A DNA stretch of 64,000 nucleotides, from positions 13,614,867-13,678,866 of the forward strand of contig NC_092348.1 in the NCBI RefSeq assembly GCF_963676685.1, written 5' to 3'. The notes under the pieces were generated by a model. It had not been told where the DNA came from, ran no database searches, and saw only the letters and a program-made list of their open reading frames with translations. Each line of letters starts with the position of its first letter. The stretch's first letter is position 1. A program made the translations under genes and the position numbers. The stretch comes from Mytilus edulis. Lineage: Eukaryota; Mollusca; Bivalvia; Mytilida; Mytilidae. This document shows, one piece after another, positions 35,621 through 49,466 of this stretch.

Positions 35621-35883
35621 CGTTATTGCTAGCAATTACAAATCTAGTTGTTAAAAGTCTTACATATGGTAATAGTTCTGAATTGGTTGAGGTAAAATGA
35701 TCTTTTTATGACCTATTTATATGTGTTTGTGCTCAACCGATCCTTTTACTTCATGTTCGATACGCATTTGTTCCTTACTTGTTTTTTATACGTTCTACCT
35801 TTTAACTGCTTTATGTCCGTATGTTTGAAGATGGATCTTGGTTCGACGGGATGAAATCACCGTGTTAGCGCTTGCGTAAAAAC

Positions 35884-36205
35884 GAAGATGTGGTATGATT
35901 GCCAATGAGACAACACTCCACATTAGACCAAAATGACACAGAAATTATCAACTATAGTTCACTGTACGGCCTTCAACAATGAGCATAGCCCAAACCGTGT
36001 AGTCACCTATAAAAGGCCCAGACATGACAACCTCATACAATTCAAACAACAAAACTGACGGCCGTATTTCATATACAAAAAAATAAACGGAAATATGTAA
36101 CACAAAAACAAACGATAACTACTTAATTTCATGCTCTTGTCTAGGGACAGGCACATACTTACATAATGTGGTAGAGTTAAACATGTAAGCAGGGTGTACA
36201 TCGTT
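35884..36205 (-). repeat. Dispersed repeat R2 nested in the left arm
   Basis: gatgtggtatgattgccaat ... 'gacaggcacatacttacata' ... 'gagttaaacatgtaagcagg'. It interrupts a diverged array monomer. The same insertion is present, inverted, in the right arm at 48060-48385. The minus-strand frame at 36007-36201 lies inside the repeat. Strand label is arbitrary. Confidence 0.85.
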
Positions 36206-36229
36206 TCGGAGCATGCTATTACCTTGTTT

Positions 36230-39200
36230 AATTCGTTCCATCACTCGCTTATAATTCGCTTATAATACGTGTATCTTACGTTGCACCTTTTAAAACATGA
36301 TTTTCAATTGTTTTGTTGTCTCTGGTGGAAGATTTGGGCTCTTAGAGGTGATATAACTCTATAAGTGCATTTGTATCCGTTCCAGCGGTCGGATAATACC
36401 CTGTTAAATATTCGTTACTAATTCGCTTTTAAAAAGTTTGTTGTACGTTGCACCTTTTAGAAAAGGATTTCCAATTGTGTTCATATCTCTGGTGGTAATA
36501 ATGTGTTCTTATAGATGAAATACCCCTTGAAGCGCATATGTACTCGTTCCAGCGATCGGTTAATACCCTGTTACCTATTCGTTACCTATTCGTTACCTAT
36601 TCACTTATAGTACGTTTGTTGTACGTTGCACCTGTTAGAAAAGGATTTTCAATTATGTCCAGGTCTCAGACGGTAACAATGTGTTCTTAGAGATGAAATG
36701 ACCCCATTAGAGCGCATGTACCCGTTCCAGCGCTCGGTAAATAACCTGTTACCTATTCGTTACCTATTCGCTTTTAATGCGCGGGGTATACGGTGCACCT
36801 TGAAATAAATCGTTTTTTTATTGTGTTCAGGTCTCTGGTGGTAAGAATGTGTTCTTAGAGATGAAATTACCCTATTAGCGCGCATGTACCCGTTCCAGGG
36901 CTCGGTTAATACCCTGTTACCTATTCGTTACCTATTCGTTACCTATTCGCTTATAATACATTTTTTATACGTTGCACCTGTTAGAAAAGGATTTTCAATT
37001 ATGTCCAGGTCTCAGACGGTAACAATGTGTTCTTAGAGATGGAATGACCCCATTAGAGCGCATGTACCCGTTCCAGCGCTCGGTAAATAACCTGTTACCT
37101 ATTCGTTACCTATTCGCTTTTAATGCGCGGGGTATACGCTGCAACTTGAAATAAATCGTGTTTTAATTGTGTTCATGTCTGGTGGTAACAATGTGTTCTT
37201 AGAGATGAAATGACCCCATTTGAGCGCATGTACCCCCGTTCCAGCGCTCGGTAAATAACCTGTTACCTATTCGTTACTTATTCGCTTTTAATGCGCGGGG
37301 TATACGGTGCCCCTTGAAATAAATCGTTTTTTAATTGTGTTCAGGTCTCTGGTGGTAAGAATGTGTTCTTAGAGATGAAATGACCCTATTTGCGCGCATG
37401 TACCCGTTCCAGCGCTCGGTTAATACCCTGTTACCTATTCGTTACCTATTCGCTTATAATACATTTTTTTATACGTTTCACCTGTTACCTAAGGATTTTC
37501 AATTATGTCCATGTCTCAGGTGGTAACAATGTGTTCTTAGAGATGAAATTACCCTATTAGCGCTCATGTACCCGTTCCAGTGCTCGGTAAATAATCTTGT
37601 TACCTATTCGTTACCTATTCGCTTTTAAAGCGCGGGGTATACGCTGCAACTTGAAATAAATCGTGTTTTAATTGTGTTCATGTCTGGTGGTAACAATGTG
37701 TTCTTAGAGATGAATGACCCCATTAGAGCGCATGTACCCGTTCCAGCGCTCGGTTAATAACCTGTTACCTATTCGTTACTTATTCGCTTTTAATGCGCGG
37801 GGTATATGGTGCACCTTGAAATAAATCGTTTTTTAATTGTGTTCAGGTCTCTGGTGGTAAGAATGTGTTCTTAGAGATGAAATGACCCTATTAGCGCGCA
37901 TGTACCCGTTCCAGCGCTCGGTTAATACCCTGTTACCTATTCGTTACCTATTCGTTACCTATTCGCTTATAATACATTTTTTTATACGTTGCACCTGTTA
38001 GAAAAGGATTTTCAATTATGTCCAGGTCTCAGACGGTAACAATGTGTTCTTAGAGATGAAATGACCCCATTAGAGCGCATGTACCCGTTCCAGCGCTCGG
38101 TAAATAACCTGTTACCTATTCGTTACCTATTCGCTTTTAATGCGCGGGGTATACGGTGCACCTTGAAATAAATCGTTTTTTAATTGTGTTCAGGTCACTG
38201 GTGGTAAGAATGTGTTCTTAGAGATGAAATGACCCTATTAGCGCGCATGTACCCGTTCCAGCGCTCGGTTAATACCCTGTTACCTATTCGTTACCTATTC
38301 GTTACCTATTCGCTTATAATACATTTTTTATACGTTGCACCTGTTAGAAAAGGATTTTCAATTATGTCCAGGTCTCAGACGGTAACAATATGTTCTTAAA
38401 GATGAAATGACCCCATTAGAGCGCATGTACCCGTTCCAGCGCTCGGTAAATAACCTGTTACCTATTCGTTACTTATTCGCTTTTAATGCGCGGGGTATAC
38501 GGTGCACCTTGAAATAAATCGTTTTTTAATTGTGTTCAGGTCTCTGGTGGTAGGAATGTGTTCTTAGAGATAAAATGACCCTATTAGCGCGCATGTACCC
38601 GTTCCAGCGCTCGGTTAATACCCTGTTACCTATTCGTTACCTATTCGTTACCTATTCGCTTATAATACATTTTCTTATACGTTTCACCTGTTAGAAAAGG
38701 ATTTTCAATTATGTCCATGTCTCAGGTGGTAACAATGTGTTCTTAGAGATGAAATTACCCTATTAGCGCTCATGTACCCGTTCCAGTGCTCGGTAAATAA
38801 TCTTGTTACCTATTCGTTACCTATTCGCTTTTAAAGCGCGGGGTATACGCTGCAACTTGAAATAAATCGTGTTTTAATTGTGTTCATGTCTGGTGGTAAC
38901 AATGTGTTCTTAGAGATGAATGACCCGATTAGAGCGCATGTACCCGTTCCAGGGCTCGGTTAATACCCTGTTACCTATTCGTTACCTATTCGTTACCTAT
39001 TCGCTTATAATACATTTTTTTATACGTTGCACGTGCACCTGTTAGAAAAGGATTTTCAATTATGTCCAGGTCTCAGACGGTAACAATGTGTTCTTAGAGA
39101 TGAAATGACCCCATTAGAGCGCATGTTCCCGTTCCAGCGCTCGGTAAATAACCTGTTACCTATTCGTTACCTATTCGCTTTTAATGCGCGGGGTATACGG

Positions 39201-40370
39201 TGCACCTTGAAATAAATCGTTTTTTAATTGTGTTCAGGTCTCTGGTGGTAAGAATGTGTTCTTAGAGATGAAATTACCCTATTAGCGCGCATGTACCCGT
39301 TCCAGGGCTCGGTTAATACCCTGTTACCTATTCGTTACCTATTCGTTACCTATTCGCTTATAATACATTTTTTTATACGTTGCACCTGTTAGAAAAGGAT
39401 TTTCAATTATGTCCAGGTCTCAGACGGTAACAATGTGTTCTTAGAGATGAAATGACCCCATTAGAGCGCATGTACCCGTTCCAGCGCTCGGTAAATAACC
39501 TGTTACCTATTCGTTACCTATTCGCTTTTAATGCGCGGGGTATACGCTGCAACTTGAAATAAATCGTGTTTTAATTGTGTTCATGTCTGGTGGTAACAAT
39601 GTGTTCTTAGAGATGAATGACCCCATTAGAGCGCATGTACCCGTTCCAGCGCTCGGTAAATAACCTGTTACCTATTCGTTACTTATTCGCTTTTAATGCG
39701 CGGGGTATATGGTGCACCTTGAAATAAATCGTTTTTTAATTGTGTTCAGGTCTCTGGTGGTAAGAATGTGTTCTTAGAGATGAAATGACCCTATTAGCGC
39801 GCATGTACCCGTTCCAGCGCTCGGTTAATACCCTGTTACCTATTCGTTACCTATTCGTTACCTATTCGCTTATAATACATTTTTTTATACGTTGCACCTG
39901 TTAGAAAAGGATTTTCAATTATGTCCAGGTCTCAGACGGTAACAATGTGTTCTTAGAGATGAAATTACCCCATTAGAGCGCATGTATCCGTTCCAGCGCT
40001 CGGTAAATAACCTGTTACCTATTCGTTACTTATTCGCTTTTAATGCGCGGGGTATATGGTGCACCTTGAAATAAATCGTTTTTTAATTGTGTTCAGGTCT
40101 CTGGTGGTAAGAATGTGTTCTTAGAGATGAAATGACCCTATTAGCGCGCATGTACCCGTTCCAGCGCTCGGTTAATAATCTTGTTACCTATTCGTTACCT
40201 ATTCGCTTTTAATGCGCGGGGTATACGCTGCAACTTGAAATAAATCGTGTTTTAATTGTGTTCATGCCTGGTGGTAACAATGTGTTCTTAGAGATGAATG
40301 ACCCCATTAGAGCGCATGTACCCGTTCCAGCGCTCGGTAAATAACCTGTTACCTATTCATTACTTATTCG
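36230..40370 (+). repeat. Internal monomer array, left arm (about 24 copies)
   Basis: Monomers of about 165-180 bp are delimited by the shared phrase tacccgttccagcgctcggt. Two main types tend to alternate. Type A has 'cgcttataatacattttt' and 'ggtctcagacggtaacaatg'. Type B has 'cgcttttaatgcgcggggta' and 'ggtctctggtggtaagaatg'. All carry one to three 'gttacctattcg' words. Monomers at the outer edge (36230-36600) are much more diverged than those inside, as expected of satellite-like turnover. Confidence 0.95.
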
Positions 40371-43300
40371 CTAATAGGGTAATTTCATCTCTAAGAACAC
40401 ATTGTTACCACAAAAGACATGGAGTTAATTAAAAATCCTTTTCTAAAAGGTGCAACATACAACAAACGTATTATAAGTGAATAGGTAACGAATAGGTAAC
40501 AAGGTATTAAGCGAGCGCTGGAACGGGTTCATGCGCTCTAATAGGGTCATTTCATCTCTAAGAACACATTGTTACCACCAGAGACATGAACACAATTAAA
40601 AAAACGATTTATTTTAAGGTGCAACGTATACCTCGTGCATTAAAAGAAAATAAGGAACGAATAAGTAGCAGGGTATTAACTGAGCGCTGGAACGAGTACA
40701 TACGCGCTAATAGGGGTATTTCATCTAAAAGAACACATCATTACCACCAGAGATATGAACTGAATTAAAAATCCTTTTCTAAAAGGTGCAACGTACAACA
40801 AACGTATTATAAGTGAATAGGTAACGAATAGGTAACAGGGTATTTATTGAGCGCTGGAACGGGTACATGCGCGCTAATAGGGTCATTTCATCTCTAAGAA
40901 CACATTGTTACCACCAGAGACACGGACACCATTGAAAATCCTTTTCTGAAAGGTGCAACGTACAACAAACGTATTATAAGTGAATAGGTAACGAATAGGT
41001 AACAGGGTATTAACCGAGCGCTGGAACGGGTACATGCGCGCTAATAAGGTCATTTCATCTCTAAGAACACATTCCTACCACCAGAGACCTGAACACAATT
41101 AAAAAACGATTTATTTCAAGGTGCACCGTATACCCCGCGCATTAAAAGCGAAAAAGTAACGAATAGGTAACAGGTTATTAACCGAGCGCTGGAACGGGTA
41201 CATGCGAGCTAATAGGGTCATTTCATCTCTAAGAACACATTCTTACCACCAGAGACCTGAACACAATTAAAAAACGATTTATTTCAAGTTGCAGCGTATA
41301 CCCCGCGCAGTAAAAGCGAATAGGTAACGAATAGGTAACAGGTTATTTACCGAGCGCTGGAACAGGTACATGCGCTCTAATGGGGTCATTCCATCTCTAA
41401 GAACACATTGTTACCGTCTGAGACCTGGACATAATTGAAAATCCTTTTCTAACAGGTGCAACGTATAAAAAAATGTATTATAAGCGAATAGGTAACGAAT
41501 AGGTAACAGGGTATTAACCGAGCGCTGGAACGGGTACATGCGCGCTAATAGGGTCATTTCATCTCTAAGAACACATTCTTACCACCAGAGACCTGAACAC
41601 AATTAAAAAACGATTTATTTCAAGGTGCACCATATACCCCGCGCATTAAAAGCGAATAAGTAACGAATAGGTAACAGGTTATTTACCGAGCGCTGGAACG
41701 GGTACATGCGCTCTAATGGGGTCATTCATCTCTAAGAACACATTGTTACCACCAGACATGAACACAATTAAAACACGATTTATTTCAAGTTGCAGCGTAT
41801 ACCCCGCGCTTTAAAAGCGAATAGGTAACGAATAGGTAACAAGATTATTTACCGAGCACTGGAACGGGTACATGAGCGCTAATAGGGTAATTTCATCTCT
41901 AAGAACACATTGTTACCACCTGAGACATGGACATAATTGAAAATCCTTAGGTAACAGGTGAAACTTATAAAAAAATGTATTATAAGCGAATAGGTAACGA
42001 ATAGGAAACGAATAGGTAACAGGGTATTAACCGAGCGCTGGAACGGGTACATGCGCGCAAATAGGGTCATTTCATCTCTAAGAACACATTCTTACCACCA
42101 GAGACCTGAACACAATTAAAAAACGATTTATTTCAAGGTGCACCGTATACCCCGCGCATTAAAAGCGAATAAGTAACGAATAGGTAACAGGTTATTTACC
42201 GAGCGCTGGAACGGGGGTACATGCGCTCAAATGGGGTCATTTCATCTCTAAGAACACATTGTTACCACCAGACATGAACACAATTAAAACACGATTTATT
42301 TCAAGTTGCACCGTATACCCCGCGCATTAAAAGCGAATAGGTAACGAATAGGTAACAGGTTATTTACCGAGCGCTGGAACGGGTACATGCGCTCTAATGG
42401 GGTCATTTCATCTCTAAGAACACATTGTTACCGTCTGAGACCTGGACATAATTGAAAATCCTTTTCTAACAGGTGCAACGTATAAAAAAATGTATTATAA
42501 GCGAATAGGTAACGAATAGGTAACGAATAGGTAACAGGGTATTAACCGAGCCCTGGAACGGGTACATGCGCGCTAATAGGGTAATTTCATCTCTAAGAAC
42601 ACATTCTTACCACCAGAGACCTGAACACAATTAAAAAACGATTTATTTCAAGGTGCACCGTATACCCCGCGCATTAAAAGCGAATAGGTAACGAATAGGT
42701 AACAGGTTATTTACCGAGCGCTGGAACGGGTACATGCGCTCTAATGGGGTCATTTCATCTCTAAGAACACATTGTTACCGTCTGAGACCTGGACATAATT
42801 GAAAATCCTTTTCTAACAGGTGCAACGTATAAAAAAATGTATTATAAGCGAATAGGTAACGAATAGGTAACGAATAGGTAACAGGGTATTAACCGAGCCC
42901 TGTAACGGGTACATGCGCTCTAATGGGGTCATTCATCTCTAAGAACACATTGTTACCACCAGAGACCTGAACACAATTAAAACACGATTTATTTCAAGTT
43001 GCAGCGTATACCTCGCGCTTTAAAAGCGAATAGGTAACGAATAGGTAACAAGATTATTTACCGAGCACTGGAACGGGTACATGAGCGCTAATAGGGTAAT
43101 TTCATCTCTAAGAACACATTGTTACCACCTGAGACATGGACATAATTTAAAATCCTTTTATAACAGGTGAAACGTATAAGAAAATGTATTATAAGCGAAT
43201 AGGTAACGAATAGGTAACGAATAGGTAACAGGGTATTAACCGAGCCCTGGAACGGGTACATGCGCGCTAATAGGGTCATTTTATCTCTAAGAACACATTC

Positions 43301-46300
43301 CTACCACCAGAGACCTGAACACAATTAAAAAACGATTTATTTCAAGGTGCACCGTATACCCCGCGCATTAAAAGCGAATAAGTAACGAATAGGTAACAGG
43401 TTATTTACCGAGCGCTGGAACGGGTACATGCGCTCTAATGGGGTCATTTCATCTTTAAGAACATATTGTTACCGTCTGAGACCTGGACATAATTGAAAAT
43501 CCTTTTCTAACAGGTGCAACGTATAAAGAAATGTATTATAAGCGAATAGGTAACGAATAGGTAACGAATAGGTAACAGGGTATTAACCGAGCGCTGGAAC
43601 GGGTACATGCGCGCTAATAGGGTCATTTCATCTCTAAGAACACATTCTTACCACCAGAGACCTGAACACAATTAAAAAACGATTTATTTCAAGGTGCACC
43701 ATATACCCCGCGCATTAAAAGCGAATAAGTAACGAATAGGTAACAGGTTATTTACCGAGCGCTGGAACGGGTACATGCGCTCTAATGGGGTCATTCATCT
43801 CTAAGAACACATTGTTACCACCAGACATGACCACAATTAAAACACGATTTATTTCAAGTTGCAGCGTATACCCCGCGCTTTAAAAGCGAATAGGTAACGA
43901 ATAGGTAACAAGATTATTTACCGAGCACTGGAACGGGTACATGAGCGCTAATAGGGTAATTTCATCTCTTAGAACACATTGTTACCACCTGAGACATGGA
44001 CATAATTGAAAATCCTTAGGTAACAGGTGAAACTTATAAAAAAATGTATTATAAGCGAATAGGTAACGAATAGGAAACGAATAGGTAACAGGGTATTAAC
44101 CGAGCGCTGGAACGGGTACATGCGCGCAAATAGGGTCATTTCATCTCTAAGAACACATTCTTACCACCAGAGACCTGAACACAATTAAAAAACGATTTAT
44201 TTCAAGGTGCACCGTATACCCCGCGCATTAAAAGCGAATAAGTAACGAATAGGTAACAGGTTATTTACCGAGCGCTGGAACGGGGGTACATGCGCTCAAA
44301 TGGGGTCATTTCATCTCTAAGAACACATTGTTACCACCAGACATGAACACAATTAAAACACGATTTATTTCAAGTTGCACCGTATACCCCGCGCATTAAA
44401 AGCGAATAGGTAACGAATAGGTAACAGGTTATTTACCGAGCGCTGGAACGGGTACATGCGCTCTAATGGGGTCATTTCATCTCTAAGAACACATTGTTAC
44501 CGTCTGAGACCTGGACATAATTGAAAATCCTTTTCTAACAGGTGCAACGTATAAAAAAATGTATTATAAGCGAATAGGTAACGAATAGGTAACGAATAGG
44601 TAACAGGGTATTAACCGAGCCCTGGAACGGGTACATGCGCGCTAATAGGGTAATTTCATCTCTAAGAACACATTCTTACCACCAGAGACCTGAACACAAT
44701 TAAAAAACGATTTATTTCAAGGTGCACCGTATACCCCGCGCATTAAAAGCGAATAGGTAACGAATAGGTAACAGGTTATTTACCGAGCGCTGGAACGGGT
44801 ACATGCGCTCTAATGGGGTCATTTCATCTCTAAGAACACATTGTTACCGTCTGAGACCTGGACATAATTGAAAATCCTTTTCTAACAGGTGCAACGTATA
44901 AAAAAATGTATTATAAGCGAATAGGTAACGAATAGGTAACGAATAGGTAACAGGGTATTAACCGAGCCCTGTAACGGGTACATGCGCTCTAATGGGGTCA
45001 TTCATCTCTAAGAACACATTGTTACCACCAGAGACCTGAACACAATTAAAACACGATTTATTTCAAGTTGCAGCGTATACCTCGCGCTTTAAAAGCGAAT
45101 AGGTAACGAATAGGTAACAAGATTATTTACCGAGCACTGGAACGGGTACATGAGCGCTAATAGGGTAATTTCATCTCTAAGAACACATTGTTACCACCTG
45201 AGACATGGACATAATTGAAAATCCTTTTATAACAGGTGAAACGTATAAGAAAATGTATTATAAGCGAATAGGTAACGAATAGGTAACGAATAGGTAACAG
45301 GGTATTAACCGAGCCCTGGAACGGGTACATGCGCGCTAATAGGGTCATTTTATCTCTAAGAACACATTCCTACCACCAGAGACCTGAACACAATTAAAAA
45401 ACGATTTATTTCAAGGTGCACCGTATACCCCGCGCATTAAAAGCGAATAAGTAACGAATAGGTAACAGGTTATTTACCGAGCGCTGGAACGGGTACATGC
45501 GCTCTAATGGGGTCATTTCATCTTTAAGAACATATTGTTACCGTCTGAGACCTGGACATAATTGAAAATCCTTTTCTAACAGGTGCAACGTATAAAGAAA
45601 TGTATTATAAGCGAATAGGTAACGAATAGGTAACGAATAGGTAGCAGGGTATTAACCGAGCGCTGGAACGGGTACATGCGCGCTAATAGGGTCATTTCAT
45701 CTCTAAGAACACATTCTTACCACCAGTGACCTGAACACAATTAAAAAACGATTTATTTCAAGGTGCACCGTATACCCCGCGCATTAAAAGCGAATAGGTA
45801 ACGAATAGGTAACAGGTTATTTACCGAGCGCTGGAACGGGTACATGCGCTCGAATGGGGTCATTTCATCTCTAAGAACACATTGTTACCGTCTGAGACCT
45901 GGACATAATTGAAAATCCTTTTCTAACAGGTGCAACGTATAAAAAAATGTATTATAAGCGAATAGGTAACGAATAGGTAACGAATAGGTAACATGGTATT
46001 AACCGAGCGCTGGAACGGGTACATGCGCGCTAATAGGGTCATTTCATCTCTAAGAACACATTCTTACCACCAGAGACCTGAACACAATTAAAAAACGATT
46101 TATTTCAAGGTGCACCATATACCCCGCGCATTAAAAGCGAATAAGTAACGAATAGGTAACAGGTTATTTACCGAGCGCTGGTACGGGTACATGCGCTCTA
46201 ATGGGGTCATTCATCTCTAAGAACACATTGTTACCACCAGACATGAACACAATTAAAACACGATTTATTTCAAGTTGCAGCGTATACCCCGCGCTTTAAA

Positions 46301-48030
46301 AGCGAATAGGTAACGAATAGGTAACAAGATTATTTACCGAGCACTGGAACGGGTACATGAGCGCTAATAGGGTAATTTCATCTCTAAGAACACATTGTTA
46401 CCACCTGAGACATGGACATAATTGAAAATCCTTAGGTAACAGGTGAAACGTATAAAAACATGTATTATAAGCGAATAGGTAACGAATAGGTAACAGGGTA
46501 TTAACCGAGCGCTGGAACGGGTACATGCGCGCAAATAGGGTCATTTCATCTCTAAGAACACATTCTTACCACCAGAGACCTGAACACAATTAAAAAACGA
46601 TTTATTTCAAGGGGCACCGTATACCCCGCGCATTAAAAGCGAATAAGTAACGAATAGGTAACAGGTTATTTACCGAGCGCTGGAACGGGGGTACATGCGC
46701 TCAAATGGGGTCATTTCATCTCTAAGAACACATTGTTACCACCAGACATGAACACAATTAAAACACGATTTATTTCAAGTTGCAGCGTATACCCCGCGCA
46801 TTAAAAGCGAATAGGTAACGAATAGGTAACAGGTTATTTACCGAGCGCTGGAACGGGTACATGCGCTCTAATGGGGTCATTCCATCTCTAAGAACACATT
46901 GTTACCGTCTGAGACCTGGACATAATTGAAAATCCTTTTCTAACAGGTGCAACGTATAAAAAAATGTATTATAAGCGAATAGGTAACGAATAGGTAACGA
47001 ATAGGTAACAGGGTATTAACCGAGCCCTGGAACGGGTACATGCGCGCTAATAGGGTAATTTCATCTCTAAGAACACATTCTTACCACAAGAGACCTGAAC
47101 ACAATTAAAAAACGATTTATTTCAAGGTGCACCGTATACCCCGCGCATTAAAAGCGAATAGGTAACGAATAGGTAACAGGTTATTTACCGAGCGCTGGAA
47201 CGGGTACATGCGCTCTAATGGGGTCATTTCATCTCTAAGAACACATTGTTACCGTCTGAGACCTGGACATAATTGAAAATCCTTTTCTAACAGGTGCAAC
47301 GTATAAAAAAATGTATTATAAGCGAATAGGTAACGAATAGGTAACGAATAGGTAACAGGGTATTAACCGAGCGCTGGAACGGGTACATGCGCGCTAATAG
47401 GGTAATTTCATCTCTAAGAACACATTCTTACCACCAGAGACCTGAACACAATTAAAAAACTATTTATTTCAAGGTGCATCGTATAACCCGCGCATTAAAA
47501 GCGAATAAGTAACGAATAGGTAACAGGTTATTTACCGAGCGCTGGAACGGGTACATGCGCTCTAATGGGGTCATTTCATCTCTAAGAACACATTGTTACC
47601 ACCAGAGATATGAATTTAATTGAAAATCCTTTTCTAAAAGGTGCAACGTACAACAAACGTACTATAAGTGAAAAGGTAACGAATAGGTAACGAATAGGTA
47701 ACAGGGTATTAACCGATCGCTGGAACGAGTACATATGCGCTTCAAGGGGTATTTCATCTATAAGAACACATTATTACCACCAGAGATATGAACACAATTG
47801 GAAATCCTTTTCTAAAAGGTGCAACGTACAACAAACTTTTTAAAAGCGAATTAGTAACGAATATTTAACAGGGTATTATCCGACCGCTGGAACGGATACA
47901 AATGCACTTATAGAGTTATATCACCTCTAAGAGCCCAAATCTTCCACCAGAGACAACAAAACAATTGAAAATCATGTTTTAAAAGGTGCAACGTAAGATA
48001 CACGTATTATAAGCGAATTATAAGCGAGTG
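40371..48030 (-). repeat. Internal monomer array, right arm, inverted (about 45 copies)
   Basis: The same monomers as the left array in reverse orientation, beginning directly at ctaatagggtaatttcatct. The arm holds a recent higher-order duplication: about 2,069 bp (some 12 monomers) starting near 41575 is repeated from near 43645, with part of it again near 46055. For example, the block at 41879-42070 recurs at 43948, and 43088-43279 recurs at 45157-45348. The 60-63-codon minus-strand frames in these blocks are repeat products. Confidence 0.95.
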
Positions 48031-48059
48031 ATGGAACGAATTAAACAAGGTAATAGCAT

Positions 48060-48395
48060 GCTCCGAAACGATGTACACCCTGCTTACATGTTTAACTCTA
48101 CCACATTATGTAAGTATGTGCCTGTCCTTAGACAAGAGCCTGAAATTAAGTAGTTATCGTTTGTTTTTGTGTTACATATTTTCGTTTATTTTTTTGTATA
48201 TGAAATACGGCCGTCAGTTTTGTTGTTTGAATTGTATGAGGTTGTCATGTCTGGGCCTTTTATAGGTGACTACACGGTTTGGGCTATGCTCATTGTTGAA
48301 GGCCGTACAGTGAACTATAGTTGATAATTTCTGTGTCATTTTGGTCTAATGTGGAGTGTTGTCTCATTGGCAATCATACCACATCTTCGTTTTTA
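48060..48395 (+). repeat. Dispersed repeat R2 nested in the right arm
   Basis: Exact counterpart, inverted, of the copy at 35884-36205, with the same junction to the array (ctccgaaacgatgtacaccc). Confidence 0.85.
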
Positions 48396-48654
48396 CGCAA
48401 GCGCTAACACGGTGATTTCATCCCGTCGAACCAAGATCCATCTTCAAACATACGGACATAAAGCAGTTAAAAGGTAGAACGTATAAAAAACAAGTAAGGA
48501 ACAAATGCGTATCGAACATGAAGTAAAAGGATCGGTTGAGCACAAACACATATAAATAGGTCATAAAAAGATCATTTTACCTCAACCAATTCAGAACTAT
48601 TACCATATGTAAGACTTTTAACAACTAGATTTGTAATTGCTAGCAATAACGGAA

Positions 48655-49466
48655 GGCACCCCTTCCCCCTATTACCAGGTGAGCGGCAGCCATTTTGACA
48701 ATTCCAAAGTCAAAGAGAGCATCTACAGATGTCTAGTAACATTTTTGCAAAGTTTCATTAAGTTTGAACATTTTGAATTTTTGATATTTTTGCTGTTTCC
48801 ATGGTTACGGCGGCCATTTTGAAAATTCTAACTTCAAAATCATACTCTGCCTATGCCAGTTACCATTCCTGTAAAGTTTCATCCAGTTTGCGGAAAATTC
48901 TTATTTTTGAAATTTTTGACCTTTTTGCATTGTTTCCATGGTAACAAGACCTATTTTGGAAATTCCAACTCCAATGTTGCTCATCATTACTGTGAAGTTT
49001 CATGAAGTTTTGAGCATTTTTAGAATTTTGAAAATTTTGGTGTAGTTTCCATGGCAACATAGTAGTTCCAATGATCGCCAAAATCATCCAACACCTGTAC
49101 ATGTATATAGTGGGCACCTACATTGTTTTAAAATATGATGATTCTAAGTTGAAGCATATCCAAACAGTTCACCAAAAACCAAAAACTCATTTTTTTCACA
49201 ATTGTGCCGTTTCCATGGTAACGGCAGCCATATTAAACTATTCCATGCCATAATTAAAAAGGGGGAAGGATATTAAAAATCAAATAAGTAACGAATAGGT
49301 AACGAATAGGGAATAGGGAATAGGTAACGAATAGGTAACGAATAGGGAATAGGGAATAGGTAACGAATAGGTAACGAATAGGGAATAGGGAATAGGTAAC
49401 GAATAGGCAACGAATAGGGAATAGGGAATAGGTAACGAATAGGGAATAGGGAATAGGTAACCAACT
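48655..49466 (-). repeat. Right-arm counterpart of outer array and ttaccatggaaac region
   Basis: Inverted copy of 34743-35600. It differs by a 6-bp insertion near 49097 (acatgtac where the left arm has ac) and fewer short-motif copies in 49275-49466. The frames here are chance products mirrored from the left arm. Confidence 0.85.

Noticed and set aside
36230..48030. CRISPR-like array
   Set aside because: Monomers are 165-180 bp with no short repeat/unique spacer pattern, in a eukaryotic context.
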